From contig JAQFVV010000112.1 of the NCBI GenBank assembly GCA_028023455.1, forward strand, positions 3,692,001 to 3,756,000: DNA of 64,000 bases, in the 5' to 3' direction. Each line of letters begins with the position of its first letter. Position 1 is the first letter of the stretch. The notes beneath the pieces are model-generated. The model saw only the letters and a program-made list of their open reading frames with translations. It ran no database searches and was not told the origin of the DNA. Of the stretch, positions 36,268 through 48,989 are shown one piece after another. The DNA is from Epiperipatus broadwayi (Eukaryota > Onychophora > Udeonychophora > Euonychophora > Peripatidae). A program made the translations under genes and the position numbers.

Positions 36268-36889
36268 AGTCTTTACTATTTTCTATTTTAATATATTATG
36301 ATACATCTTTTTTTCCACACAAATTATATAGCTTTTAATATTTGATTGAATACAAATATAATTTATATACTTGGAAATTAGATATAGCCATTAAAGTTTA
36401 TAAAGTAACTAAATTCCTGAATACTCAATTTAGTATTACCAATACACTCAAGATTACTTCTTTTCAGTAACTTCCTGTTCTTTCACACATTTCTTCACCA
36501 AATATCAAAAGTGAAATTGCTTCACATGAATCTATTATGCAGATCAGACTTCCTAATGGGCTAAGATGTAGTTTCATTACCTAAAACTCATTTCAAATCA
36601 ACATCCCCTCCATTCTCTATTTTTTTATATTTTCAATTAAAATTGTACAATCGAAAAAATATAATCTAAAATTAAAATTCTTATGAGATTCCAAATAAAT
36701 TTCCTATTCCAGATCCAACAATAAAGTGATTTTGATTGTTCTTCTTAGATGTAACTGGAGTCCTATCAACAGATTTGGAACAATCCATGGTTATTGTGTT
36801 CATTTGTTTTATAAATAGAATTTAAAAGTTAGTGATCTATACAAAATACATGGGTTAGAGAAAATAGATATTATTGACATCATTGAAAG

Positions 36890-37129
36890 AGACTGAAATG
36901 GAGTTGAGCTGGGCATATTTTTAAAATAGATGATAATAGATGGACAGTTGAAATCTTAAACTGATTCCAAAAGATTGTAAAAGGACCTAGAAAAAGACTG
37001 CATGTGAAATGGATGCATGAACTAAGAAAGTGTTATGGGGTGATGTGAAGAAGAAGAGAGGCTACAGATCATAGAAGATGGATTAAACTTGGAGAGACCT
37101 TCATCCTGCAGTGGATCAATAATGTTTGA
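36890..37129 (+). pseudogene. RTE-like LINE ORF2 3' end
   Basis: One frame of 80 codons with three internal stops reads AGHIFKIDDNRWTVEIL, then GPRKRLHVKWMHELRK and DHRRWIKLGETFILQWINNV before the terminal stop. The pattern GHxxRxxDxRW...GRPxKRWxDDI...DRxxWRxLxEAxxxQWxN is the C-terminus of endonuclease-reverse transcriptases of the RTE/jockey-like non-LTR group. The 3' flank reads GAAAATGATGATC, consistent with a short TGA-rich tail. The upstream reverse transcriptase is missing (5' truncation). Confidence 0.8.
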
Positions 37130-38394
37130 AAATGATGATCTATAGAAATGTGGACATGCAAACATAAATTACATATCTAATAATTTCTGAATCCATAGCT
37201 ACAGTAGCAGAATTCAAGAATTTAATAAAGTCAATAGAATATGTCTCCTGTTTGGAATAGTTAAGCTATTTAAAAACAATCACATGGTAAAATATATCAT
37301 GAAATGCTAGAATAAATTATAATAATATAGTGGAAAGTAATGGAAAATCATTACTGATGATGAACAATGTGACACTGGCTTAATTACTAATATATTGTTT
37401 TATTTGCTGAATTTGTTTTGGATAGGAATTTGACTCATTTATTTTTTTGAAACAAGTGTAGTACTTAAATAAGGTTATAACCTTAATACATGTGCCTTGA
37501 ATGCTTAATTTATTACAAGAGAGTTCTCTACACATCTAAATGCAAGATTTTACTTTATAAAGATAAAAGCGGCCTCTTATCTTCAACCTATTTTTCTAAA
37601 TATATAGGCAAATTTAAAGCATAAAACATAGATGCAGATTTTTATAAATGGTCTAATTTTTTAAGATTTTAATATTCAAGTCATCATTAGAATACCTTGT
37701 TAATCACTCTAAAAATAATGATTCTTAATGGATAAAATGCTATAATATTGGTAAATAGTGCAATCAAAGAAATATATGTATTTTTAAAAGAATGTGTTGT
37801 GTTGCTTTACCTTTAATTCCAAGATATAACATACTTGGTTTTAAAGAATGATCTAATATGACATTAACCAATAACAAACGTTTTAGGTATTTATAAAAAA
37901 AATTGTACATTAGAAATATTACATATAAAATTATTTTTTTTATTTGGTAAAATGTGTATAATAGTCTATAGTTAGATTTCCTAAATTATTTTATACATTG
38001 TAGATTGAATAAAAACTTTAATTTTTGCTTAGTAATCTACAATGTAGCAAAACATTTAGATATATCTAATTATATAAATGACATCTGTTGGCTAATTTTT
38101 TACAATCTCATTTCACAATTTATTAATAATTTTTATTTAAGTTATCTATTTTCTTTATTAATAAATAAAAGTTTGGTGTATATTAATTAAAATAATTTCT
38201 ACTTGCTAACATATAATTCTTAAAAAAAGTATAGTTTACTTAGAGATTTTAAAATTCAATATGCTTATATAAAATATCTCAGGATAAGATAACTCATTAA
38301 TGAAAAATACAGGCAATTAAAACATCACATGAACCCTATTTCCTATGTTTACATGAGCTATAACAAAAGTAGCAAACTTTCCATATCCTAGTGC
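37130..38394. other. AT-rich non-coding stretch
   Basis: Nothing recognised. Confidence 0.5.
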
Positions 38395-38535
38395 AACCCA
38401 GTGCAAACCTTAATAATCAATGGATGCAAAAAGGTTTGTTCATAAAATCCCTATCTAGTGCCTATTTATCCAATTATTTCCAGAATAGTTTTTAATTTGT
38501 GGTTTTCATCAACAAGGAGTCTTGGATCTGAAAGC
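38395..38535 (-). repeat. Inverted duplication, left arm
   Basis: Complementary to 38835-38975 (shared CCCTATCTAGTGCCTATT, CTTGGATCTGA). The hammerhead-like segment in this arm (minus strand) is degraded to TTGATGA. Confidence 0.8.
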
Positions 38536-38834
38536 ATTACAGTATGGAGGGTTTACTATTGTTATTAGCAGCTTGTGTATACAGAGAAAATGGTGATGAT
38601 GTAATGTTTTGGTACTTTTATAGTAATCCTGACATTGCATTAATAGTGTCTGTGGTTTTTTAAAAATCAAAGTCACCAAAATATGTAGTTGTTGAACTGG
38701 GCTCAGATCTATATGATTATAAAAGTGAATGAACTTTGATTTAAAAGTTTATTGTGTCTTCATCTTGGGGTCTTGGCTTTGTAATTAATTAAATTGGTAA
38801 AATGTGGCTGCTGGAGGATTGTACTAGATCCTAA

Positions 38835-38975
38835 GATCTAGGTGCAATGCTCTCAGATCCAAGGCTCCTCACTGATGAAAATCACAATCTAGAAACTAGT
38901 CTGGGGATATTGAATCAATAGGCACTAGATAGGGCTTTTTGCACAAATCTTCTTACATCCATTAATTACTAAGGC
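38835..38975 (+). repeat. Inverted duplication, right arm
   Basis: Better preserved arm; carries the hammerhead-like segment at 38867-38906. Arms are about 300 bp apart. Confidence 0.8.
38867..38906 (+). ncRNA. Hammerhead-like motif lacking helix II
   Basis: Helix I CCTCA (38867-38871) with TGGGG (38902-38906), one G-U. Core CTGATGA (38872-38878). GAA at 38892-38894. Helix III ACTAGT (38895-38900), H17 C38901 forming GUC. The 13 nt between core and GAA (38879-38891) form no clear helix II, so activity is not expected; it looks like a relic. Confidence 0.35.
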
Positions 38976-39731
38976 TTGCTCTGATGGCACTATTGTATGG
39001 AGAGTTTTCTTTTGTTAACAATAGAAAACTATTGTGAAATTATTTATGGGTTATAAAATATAATTCAAAAGTTGATAGCTAGGAATTGCTTTCAAATAAA
39101 TCTAAAGTTTAACATCAAATATTTTGGCAAACATCACATAAAAATACATTTCATAAGTGGCTTGGCAATGTGATTAAGAAAGACAATCAGAAGACAAGCA
39201 TTTCTGATTTGATTCTGTGCTAAGAAAAGTAAAAAAAATCTTAGCTTTATCAATTGAATGAAACTAATTTTTCATTTGTACTTGAATGTCACATGTCTTT
39301 CAAAGCTACTAATTATCCAATTACATATAGTAATTTTTGAAACAAATATATTTTCTATGATTAATTTTTTTTACATAAATGGTCTCTGTTTTACAATTTT
39401 TAAAGGAACCAGATGAGCAAAACTTTACTACTACTAATTATTAAAATAGTTTATTCATTTTTGTGCTTTTATATTTATAATATCTTTTCATTGCTCTTTA
39501 TAATTTTTTCTGTCTAGCTATCTTTTTTTAGTTTTTTTATCCAATCATCAGAGGCACTATACATTTAAGTTCTATTGTATCCTATTGCCAAATAATGACA
39601 ACTTGCCTTTGAGTATAGACAGCTTATTATATATTTCATACGCTATACAAAAAAATGGGTCATGAAAATAATATACAGAAAAAATGTATTAAGTATAAGC
39701 ACAGTTTTTTTATTGACAGAATTTTAGTCCA
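38976..39731. other. AT-rich non-coding stretch
   Basis: Nothing recognised. Confidence 0.5.
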
Positions 39732-39993
<262 letters not shown>

Positions 39994-40059
39994 GCAGGCT
40001 CAGCAATAAATCCAGCTACCTGCCTGAGGGGCCAGGGCTTCTCTGCATGTTCCAGAGAT

Positions 40060-40500
40060 TCATCCTCCCCTTCTACAGGAACTGGAATAGTAATTGCTCA
40101 AGATTGCCCTTTTGAAAATTTCAAAATACTTTACATTGATTCAAACCTTCTAATAATAACACTGACTCAAAAATAATTACAATGAATATAGTGCTTGTAT
40201 ATATGCCAGTAGAAAAGCAAAAGAGAATCTATAATTTATAATATAAATTCATTCTTGCCATGAATGCAAGCCCCACTGTTCTGGTTGGGGACTGCAACTC
40301 ATCTTATGAAGAACTTATACAGAAATTACTCCTATTGGACAATAATGTGATTAATTAACATTCCTAAAGTAGATACACTCGTGTAAAATTACCCATATAG
40401 ATATGTACTTTTTTAAAAATGACTATGGTAGCACTTGAAATTGAACTGACAATAATAAGATTCAATATGTATCTTGCTATGGCATTGTAATACTATGTAA
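40060..40500 (+). pseudogene. LINE AP-endonuclease (EEP) domain remnant
   Basis: Frame 1 (to 40176): GTGIVIAQDCPFENFKILYI then DSNLLIITLTQK. After a frameshift: MNIVLVYMPVEKQKRIYNL (from 40183), then MNASPTVLVGDCNSS, matching the VxVYxPP...VLxGDFN core of endonuclease-exonuclease-phosphatase domains with Phe to Cys in GDFN; then TRVKLPI and IELTIIRF where families have the final RIDxIxxS...SDH region (SDH is lost). Resembles the N-terminal endonuclease of L1/Tx1-like ORF2. Bounded by (AAT)n on both sides, no reverse transcriptase follows. Confidence 0.6.
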
Positions 40501-40535
40501 CTAAAAAGATCAATAAAGTTTACTATTGTTGAAAC

Positions 40536-40763
<228 letters not shown>

Positions 40764-42414
40764 TGTGGTAGCGTTGTAAACTTAATATGTTGTCAGGTAA
40801 TGGATATTTGAATAAACCCTTTACAGAAATCCACTTAAATTAATTAGATTATTTTATATACTATGAAAAAACTCATAATAGACATCTTTGAAAAAAAACC
40901 CACTGTTATAAGTTATTCTGTTACTAATTATCAATATATTAAAATTATATAGCATGTATAAAGGGTTCTCATTGCAGAAGTGCATAAATCTGATTCTCAT
41001 TATCTGATTTTAAATCCGATTAAACAAGTTTTTTTTTTCATGTTCTAAATCACTTAGAAATTTTTTTTCAGGTGTTCAAACTGTCATCATTATAACTCCC
41101 AACCCAATATTGATTAGTAAATGGGTGTCTAGCTTTTTATTCAGAGAATAAGTCAAGTATGGAAAATAATTAGAAACAACAGCATGTGACAGTTGGAAAA
41201 TCTGGTGTGTAATGCCTTTCCTTCACTATTCTTCTATAAGTTATATTAGAAAGACTTTTACCTTGCATATATATTGACTTTAATGTTACACAATATGTTT
41301 CAATTATGTTTTTTAAAATGTAAAATGATCCATCATTCTAATATGCTTTCTACATATTTTGCATGAGTTCAGTGTTTTACATAATTAGTGCAAATGCATT
41401 CAAACTGTGACTTGCATTAGTTCTCAGTGTGAAAATATTTAAAACAGACACCTCTATAACAATATCTTCACTTTTCTCTAATCATATTCAGGGCTACCAT
41501 ATGTGGGTATGCAAATTGTGTGGGGCACAAATGTACTTAATCAATGGGAACACCAAATCACAGTGATAAATTATAAAATTTATATGTAAATAAAAATGCT
41601 TAGACTTCCAAATTACTTTTATTGAAACATTCTAATTTATATAAAAAAATGAAACATTACTATTAATAATTTATCTAAAAATTAACTTGTTTGACATTAC
41701 CTCATGATAATTATAAATAGTACGTAATTTACTTTATTGGTCATGTTTTAAACTTTGGTCATGTGTTTGGTATGGCTGTAGGATTAGAGTATCTGAACCT
41801 AAAACATGGGGTTTGGAAATCAATTTCTATGCTCATACTTTTTATTTATTTAATACTGATATTCTTTTTTTCTTCTTATTAATACTAATCACTTTTTTAA
41901 AGTCATTTTTGTTTTACTAACCTGATTTTCATTAGATTTGGATTGTGAGATTTATTATTCAATTAAAATTTGTAATTGATCCATAAAGTTACCCAAATAC
42001 ATAATGGTTTAAATCCAACAAGAAAAGAATTAGTAAAAATCTTTTAAAAAGATATTATTGCATGCATTTCATTAAAATGATATTATTGTTAAGCTGCCTA
42101 CAAAATTCTTTCTCTATTCTAGTGAAAGAAACCACTTGTTTGATCTTTTTTAATTATTATAATCTACCACTAAACAAAAGAAAGTTAAGGGTATGATACA
42201 ATGGCTTCTAAAAATTTATCAAATAAACAATGTAAGTGTGAAAATTTCTTCCCTTAAGTAAATGTAATGTAAATTATTACAATCCTTAGATATCTGACTA
42301 TATGCTACATTTTTATATTGAAATAACAAGCATACAAAAAAATGAAAGCATAAAGTAGGTAAGTGTTCAATTATTGAAATGAATATTTGAGAAACTAAAT
42401 TTTTTGGTACTCGC
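40764..42414. other. AT-rich non-coding stretch
   Basis: No gene. CAGGGCTACCATATGTGGG near 41490 resembles a hAT end but no partner was found. Confidence 0.45.
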
Positions 42415-42610
42415 GGATAATTCAACCGATGACATATTACACTTACCGATTTCCCTTTTGGTAGACATCGTCGATTTTTGCATGACAATGTTGTCATGGC
42501 AACCAAGTGACTGGCATGATTAATCCATCAGAGAATCAATTTTTTTTTTCACCTGCAAGATTTAAAATTCGTAGAGAGGTTTGGGAATCACAGTTACTTT
42601 TTTGAGCTCT

Positions 42611-43145
42611 TAATTCAGGTAAAGTGTTTTATTTATCTGTTTATTTTAAATTTACAAAAATTTTTTGTTAATATTTCTACAATTCTCCAACTTACATTGA
42701 ATTATGTTTAATGTGTAAATAATTTTCAATAATTTTTTAAAACAAATTTGCAATATACAGTGCGTTTTTAAAATTACCAAATGCATGTAAAAGTGCGGCT
42801 TGTCCCATGCCATTAATCCCAGATTCACATTAATTCGGATAAAGTGTTTTTTATTTATCTGTTTATTTTAAATTTACAAAAAATTTTTGTTAATATTTCT
42901 ACAATTCTCAAACTTACATTGAATTACATTTAATGTGTAAATAATTTTCAATAATTTTTTAAAACAAATTTGCAATATACAGTACGTTTTTAAAATTACC
43001 AAATGCATGTGATAACATGTTTTTTCCAAGGTCGCCATTAATTCCAGATTTGCATTAATTCAGGTAAAGTGTTTTATTTGTTTATTTAAAATTTACAAAA
43101 AATTTTTGTTAATATTTCTACAATTCTCAAACTTACATTGAATTA
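42611..43145. repeat. Tandem repeat, 2.4 units of about 220-225 bp
   Basis: Units begin at TAATTC(AGG/GGA)TAAAGTG at 42611, 42831 and 43056; highly similar (GTTAATATTTCTACAATTCT in all three). Confidence 0.9.
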
Positions 43146-43556
43146 CATTTTAATTTTATTTTTAATTTCTGAATTATATCATACAGAATTTTTTTTTTCG
43201 TAAATTCATCGGCAATTATAAAAATTACAGCTATGAGAGTAATACAATGTCTGATATAGGTATACGCCAAGCCTTTGGCTCATCAAAAACATCAGAGCCC
43301 CCCCCACCAATTCCAGCGCTACGCGCTGTATTTTATAATTGAGCATAATATAGGGTGGTTTTATAAATTATAATATAGTTTTTTTTTACACTAGAACCTG
43401 TTTTATATATTTTTAACATGAATAATTATTATTATATTAATTACTTTTAATTTCTAAATTATTTTGACGCATGCATGTACATTTTTTTTTTTTAGTATTT
43501 GCCTGACCTGCGTCATATTTTGTAATTTTTGAATAGTTTTTATTATGTGACCTGTA

Positions 43557-43751
43557 TAATTCAACCGATGACGTATCACCTTGAAGGCATATTAGTCTAA
43601 TCTTGTGATTTTTAACGTACCGTGTTCACTTGATCTGCGGACAAATTTTAGCGATTACATGTGTCCGCAGATACCTTGGAGATGTTATCTTAAAAATCGC
43701 AACATCAGACTGATATGCCTTCAAGGTAATACATCATCAGTTGAATTATCC
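43557..43751. repeat. Foldback of about 57-bp arms
   Basis: Left arm 43557-43613 (ATAATTCAACCGATGACGTA, CCTTGAAGGCATAT, GTGATTTTTAA) complements 43694-43751. Between arms a second inverted pair, CTGCGGACA...TGTCCGCAG. Confidence 0.85.
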
Positions 43752-44670
43752 AAATTTTCTAATAGAAAACTTAACAATTTATGCAAGAGAGATTCTGAAT
43801 GAAACAAAGTTAAAAGTAATAATTATTTTTAAATAATTAATATGCTGGTTAGAGTCATCCTAGTTAAAGCTGATCATCATGTATTACATTGCAGCCATCA
43901 AAGTCAGGAGAGTTAATATACAAATAAAAAAATAAAAATGTAAATAATTATATTTTTTTAATACTCTACTAAATCATTTGTTAACAAAAGTAGGTACCGA
44001 TCTACTAGGGTATCTACATTCTATTGTTTTTTTTTTCAAAGTTTTAGTATTATTTATCTTTTCAATTTTTTATTTAGTTTTGAAAAAATGAGAAGAGGAG
44101 GGAAGTGGGAGAGAGAAAATGGATTACAGTCAATTCTAAGTTTTCAAGATTTATTTTGAATTCTTGTAATACTATGTAATATTGACTCAAAAATTAATTT
44201 ATGTAGAATTTCAAACACTTTCTTATTCTTTGTAATTGATAGATTTATTTGGAAGTTTTATTCTTGTCTTTACTAATTTTTAAAATTTTCTTTATTTGCT
44301 TTTTAAAAAGTGAGAAGGAAGGGGGGGGGGGATGATCAGTTGTAGAAGTGTTATCAACTCTATTATAAAAACAATAATTGTCAACTACATTTAATACAAA
44401 TTACAAATAAAAGAATCTAAATAAAAATAAACTGGCTGACATTGAAACAACAATGACAAATTAAAGGAATATTAAAATAAAACTTATTTGGATTCCCTAC
44501 GCTTGATAGTTGTTTTATGTTTAATTTACAAAAAAGTCATTGCTATTTCATATGCACCAAGTAATTTAGTAGTGTAAATTAACAGTGCAAAATCACCCCA
44601 CCCCCCTAGTTTCATATATGCCAGAAGTTTAAATGAAGAATGTAAGAAAGTTATTTTAATAGAACAACTC
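43752..44670. other. AT-rich non-coding stretch
   Basis: G10 tract near 44322. Nothing else recognised. Confidence 0.5.
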
Positions 44671-44808
44671 CAAGAATAATGTTTTCATTTTTTTTAAGTG
44701 TCATAGCATCAGCCGGGATGCGAACCCGCAACCCGGGCAACTGCCTGCAAGTGCAAGGCAGTCGCGCTGACCTCTCAACCACCAATGCAAGACTAATGTT
44801 TTCATTTT
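44671..44808 (-). mobile_element. tRNA-like SINE or retropseudogene with long TSD
   Basis: A 21-bp direct repeat with one mismatch (44671-44691 and 44788-44808, core TAATGTTTTCATTTT) flanks a minus-strand tRNA-like sequence. Acceptor strands GCATTGG and CTGATGC pair 7/7 with two G-U. A-box GGTTGAGAGGTCAGCGC, B-box GGGTTCGCATCCC. The anticodon arm (CTGCC/GGCAG) encloses a longer than usual loop, so the anticodon is ambiguous (GCA or TGC). The 3' end is CTATGACACTT plus A8. Strikingly GC-rich against its surroundings, hence probably recent. Confidence 0.85.
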
Positions 44809-46197
44809 GGTTTCAAATAAAAATATTTTAACAAATATCAATGCAGAACACCCAGTTTATTTTTAAGTTTATTTTTAAAAAGTAATGTATTTATTATACT
44901 ACATGGAGGGAAAATGTTGCCATTTTAACTTTTAGTTTTCCATTGTATTTTTCAATTATTTAAGAATCTAAATTTTAGGGGCATAAAGAGGATTGAAGCT
45001 TCAATTTATCGATTAATTATCTCAGAATTATTTCAGATGTAGACACATCGATTTAAAAAAGCCATTAAAGAGAAAAGTGAATGTAAGTAGCAAAGTAGAT
45101 CAGTACCCAAAATTATTTAGTATTCATTTTGTTTTAATTCATTAATTTTATTTTATGGTGGGGATGGGGGTGGGGAGTCTTCTTCACATGATAAAATATT
45201 AAGATATTAAAAAAATTAAATTAACTTACTTGCAAATGTAGATGTATTAAAATTGCACAAATTGGTACTTATGATGGAAAAATAATTACTTATTTATTAT
45301 TAAAATGATTTTGAATCAGTATTTGAAAAACAAAATAAAATACATATAACGCAAAAAAAAATATTTTATTTTCTTCAGTGTTTATTATGAATCCATTATA
45401 ATATTGTCTTAGTTTAATTGTTTTTTTTTTGTTAATTCTGATTCTATACATAAAAATGCTAATGAAGAGAATTGTTCTTGACCTATGCTGATTTCACATT
45501 AACATGATCAGAACATTCCAAAACATTTAGGTAAACAACATAACTAAAAAACCTCATTACATCATAATCAATGCTTCTAAAATTGTATTACTTTGCATAT
45601 ATATTCCTTGCAGGGCTTACAAATTGCAGAGTTTTGGCAAAAAAAAAAAGAGAGAAGAAATCATAGTTTCATTAAGCATGTAATAATATGCTTTTATTTG
45701 TTAATTTTCACAAAGGATGTAGGTCTTAAAAAGATCTGGGGTCTTGGTAAATGTGAGGTCTTGTGCTGTGTGCCATCCTCAGGCAAACACTATTCACGTG
45801 TCTATGGCACAGAAATTTAACTTACATCCACACAGCAATCTTGATCACACCAATAGCACTACTTCGCAATTATAAAAACATCATTAGATATTTTATATAT
45901 TTGACTAGGAGTCTTGAAAAAATAATAAATGCTATTGCTTGATGTGTATCTAGGAGAAGGAAAACATTATCTATTGTAATCTGAATTTGTTTTCTCTGAT
46001 TTACTTCAGTCTGCTAATTCAGATTTTTGCAGGTTATAAGCCCACTGACAATTTCTTGATATTATGAATGACAAATGAGTGAATGTAATAATCAGTTTTC
46101 AGTGTTCCAGCCTTAGAAAAAGCTAATGTATTCTGAAAAATACTACTCTTTTCATACACTTACTTTTTTTTCTTTAATTGTTCAACTTATACTGTAG
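44809..46197. other. AT-rich non-coding stretch
   Basis: No gene. Acceptor-like TTGCAG sites at 45609-45614 and 46028-46033 lack a convincing exon. Confidence 0.45.
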
Positions 46198-46233
46198 GTG
46201 ATTGTTGTAACCTACCAAAATTTTCTAGATAAG
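46198..46233 (+). CDS. Candidate 36-nt microexon (speculative)
   Basis: Preceded by a pyrimidine-rich acceptor (CTTTTTTTTCTTTAATTG...ACTGTAG, ending 46197) and followed by the donor AAG|GTGAGT at 46231-46238. Length is a multiple of three and the only open frame reads VIVVTYQNFLDK. I do not recognise the peptide. It fits a microexon in a giant intron, but one such arrangement can arise by chance in 64 kb. Confidence 0.22.
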
Positions 46234-47761
46234 GTGAGTGTTAAGTGAACATGTTAATCAGGACAAGACGTTAATATCTTTTATCTATGTATATTACACA
46301 TATATTTTCCTCTCTATCTGTTTTAAAATGAATTTATCAGACTTAGCTTGCCCTGGAACAAATAAATAAATATACTACCAATTTGTGTAAACTCCTCATC
46401 TTACACTGTATCACTCTCTATAACTATATAAACAATACCTTCTCAAATCACTCTACTTATTACCACCTACGCAATCAAAGCCAATTAATATTTTTTATAT
46501 CAACAGATTCTTTCTTTAACCATATTTAACTTGACCACAATAACTTCTGTAAGCTATCTTCTTCATCAATTGTAAATGCCGACTGTTACAAACTCACTAA
46601 TCATATCCGTCGCGATCTGAGCAAACCATAACCGCAACCACAAACATATTGTGAAACAAACTACTATAATGTTTAAAAAGCACGGAATGATGTTTTCAAT
46701 AACATTAATGATCTTAATTGACTTTTTATTTTTATAATATTTAGATAAAATAAAAAAACAATGTGTTATAGAATTGGCTAAGCGATGTTTGTAGGTCTAA
46801 AATTAAATTTCATTAGTTTTTTTTTTTAGTGATATGTATTCTAAACGTATAAGTATGTTTATTACCGGAAAAATGACTATTTTTTTTTTTGGGGGGTAGA
46901 TTAACGACCACCAACGGAAAACACCCAATAAGTCGTTAGCGGGGGTCCCTCATTCAATTTATTCAATTCAGTAGTACAGTTATTTATAGAAAGATTTTTT
47001 TTTTTTAACATTTTAAAAGCATAGACACTCTTTTTTAAATATATTGAAAAGAATCTTTTCCTTCTTTTCTTGAATGTTTCTTATGAAAGTTTACTTAACT
47101 AACTCATCCAACTTTGCATAACTTAAGACGGATGACCTTCAAAGAAGAGCAGCAGATGGTAGTAATAAAATCACTTAACTGCTTTCCAAATAAATAAATT
47201 CTTGCATAATATTATTAATTATTAAAAATGCAAGCTCCTAACTGTAAACCACCTTTTAAAAATATTTCGTCATTTGAAAGTAAATCCACTTTGAAAACAT
47301 ATATTTCTCCCCAGCTTCTCCAAAAATTGGTGGAGAAACAGTAAAACTTTTGGAAGGCTTTTTTTTTTTTTAAATTGTTCTAAAAATAACTGCTCGAAAA
47401 AAAAATCCCAAGTTTACTTTCAAATTCTTAGATGCCTGAAAAATGTCTGCGGATTTATCCAGATGGAAACAGGAAAGAATAGTAAAAATTTTCCAGGCCC
47501 ATAATTTTCGAAAGCCTAGCAGAAAAGAATATTACCTTTTTGTGAAAATAAATGATAGTTACAAAAGCAATTATTAAACGTACTTACAATCAATTTACAA
47601 TATATGTATATCATTATTGATTGCAAAAAAGAGTTTGCTATTAACTGAAAGAAAATTCTTCTCTTTCAAGCCTTGAAAAAAGAGAGCAGGGCAAATTCCT
47701 AATATTCACTTCACCCCTTCTTATTATTGCTGCTGTTGTTACTATATGATTATTTATATAT
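46234..47761. other. Non-coding, mildly complex sequence
   Basis: 46860-47540 contains homopolymer tracts and less AT-rich text (GTAGATTAACGACCACCAA) but no frame or repeat that I can identify. Confidence 0.4.
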
Positions 47762-47892
47762 AATGATGAAATACAAGTATAAGGTATATACTTAACCTAG
47801 ATATAATTAATGAGATTTTGAACCCAGGATTTCAAGTTCCCTACAGTCATCTATATCCAATATGTAAAAAAGATAAATGATCATCAATATAT

Positions 47893-47935
47893 GTATTGCA
47901 CGCTGAACCAGCACTTATAAGATGATCTGGATCAT
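47893..47935 (-). ncRNA. Decayed hammerhead of the 475-bp family
   Basis: Minus strand has CTTATAA in place of CTGATGA, and GCAA in place of GAAA; helix II GTGCT/AGCGT is only partly kept. Inactive by inspection. Confidence 0.5.
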
Positions 47936-48425
47936 CATTTCCCACATATATATGTATAATATGTGCCCCGTTTATATTAAGATAACAAATCTACACACTT
48001 TAATGGACAGGCTTCAATCCTTTCCTTTTTTCAACTCTTCAGCCATTCATATCACTGAAAATCTGATGATATAATGCTCAAAGCCCTTGATAATGCCAAT
48101 ATTATAGTCATACCCATGTTGACCTTAAGTCAATCTGACCCCTCATATGTAGGACCTTAATATGCCCATTTAAATACACAAGACGGATGGGCAGAATGAA
48201 GGCTGAGTATGTAATATTGAAATACAAATATAATGTATATACTTAACCTAGATGCAATTAAAGGGGATTTGAAGCCAGACTTTCAAGCTCTCTACATCTC
48301 TACAGTCACCAACTCTATCCAATATAACTGATACACATGCCCACATACATGTGTAGATTTGCTATTTAATGTTAACTGAGCACTGATTATATGCATGTGT
48401 GTGTGTATTTGAGATTATGATCCAG

Positions 48426-48470
48426 ACCAACTGATGAGTGCTGGTTCAGCATGAAATATGTATACTGGAA
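48426..48470 (+). ncRNA. Hammerhead ribozyme candidate, diverged family copy
   Basis: Core CTGATGA (48431-48437). Helix II GTGCT (48438-48442) with AGCAT (48448-48452), five pairs with a G-U next to the core. GAA 48453-48455. Helix III ATATGTAT (48456-48463), H17 A48464. Helix I is reduced to three pairs (ACC with GGA/T region, one mismatch beside the core). Retention of all core bases despite divergence elsewhere suggests past selection. Confidence 0.55.
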
Positions 48471-48989
48471 ATCATTTATCTTTTTCACATGTATGTAGTC
48501 ACGTGTATCATTTATACTGGATAGAATGGATGACTGTAGGAAACTTGAAAATCTGGCTTCATATCCTGTTTGATTATTCATATAGTAAACTAATATGGAT
48601 AAGCTGCTAACCAACATGCTCTAGTCAGCATGGTAAGTTTATTGACTTTTTATCTCTGAATTTAAGATCAACAAATAGCATAATCTTCTTAGTTGCCTGA
48701 TAGCTTTCAACTAAAATATCAGTTGAGTTTTATTAAAGGCAGGATAAATGAACTTTTATAATTACAACCGATAAAACTAACTTGTAACCCTTATTTTTAG
48801 GAGATTAAAAAATCACAATCCAATGCAGTAGTTGACAATTGAAAATGCTTATAAATCTCTGATTGATGATTTAGGATGCCATTTGATGATGACCTTTTAT
48901 TTGAGTACTTACAACTCAAGATTAGGAAGATTACATGAATTGAAAGAAAAACTGTCATTGTTAGATTTTATAAAGTTAGAAGAAAATGT

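Larger units (their letters stand above)
42415..43751. mobile_element. Putative 1.3-kb DNA element with inverted ends
   Basis: Left end GGATAATTCAACCGATGACA (42415) and the complement of the right end GGATAATTCAACTGATGATG (43751) are inverted repeats. Inside are a 220-bp tandem repeat (42611-43145) and a second copy of the terminus at 43557 that forms a foldback with the right end. No transposase; superfamily not assigned, and no clear target duplication. Confidence 0.55.
47762..48620. mobile_element. Diverged relative of the 475-bp hammerhead family
   Basis: Minus-oriented unit of about 455 bp (47762-48217) followed by a partial second one (48218-48360), as shown by the direct repeat GTATATACTTAACCTAGAT; then a plus-oriented fragment from about 48380 to 48600. 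Shared landmarks with 1444-3630 include TTTAATGGACAGGCTTCAAT, AAAATCTGATGAT, CATACCCATGTTGACC and GATGGGCAGA. The same minus-then-plus head-to-head order is seen as in the first array. Divergence is much higher, so it is an older insertion. Confidence 0.75.

Noticed and set aside
41488-41520. CAGGGCTACCAT as a hAT terminus
   Set aside because: No inverted partner or 8-bp duplication found.
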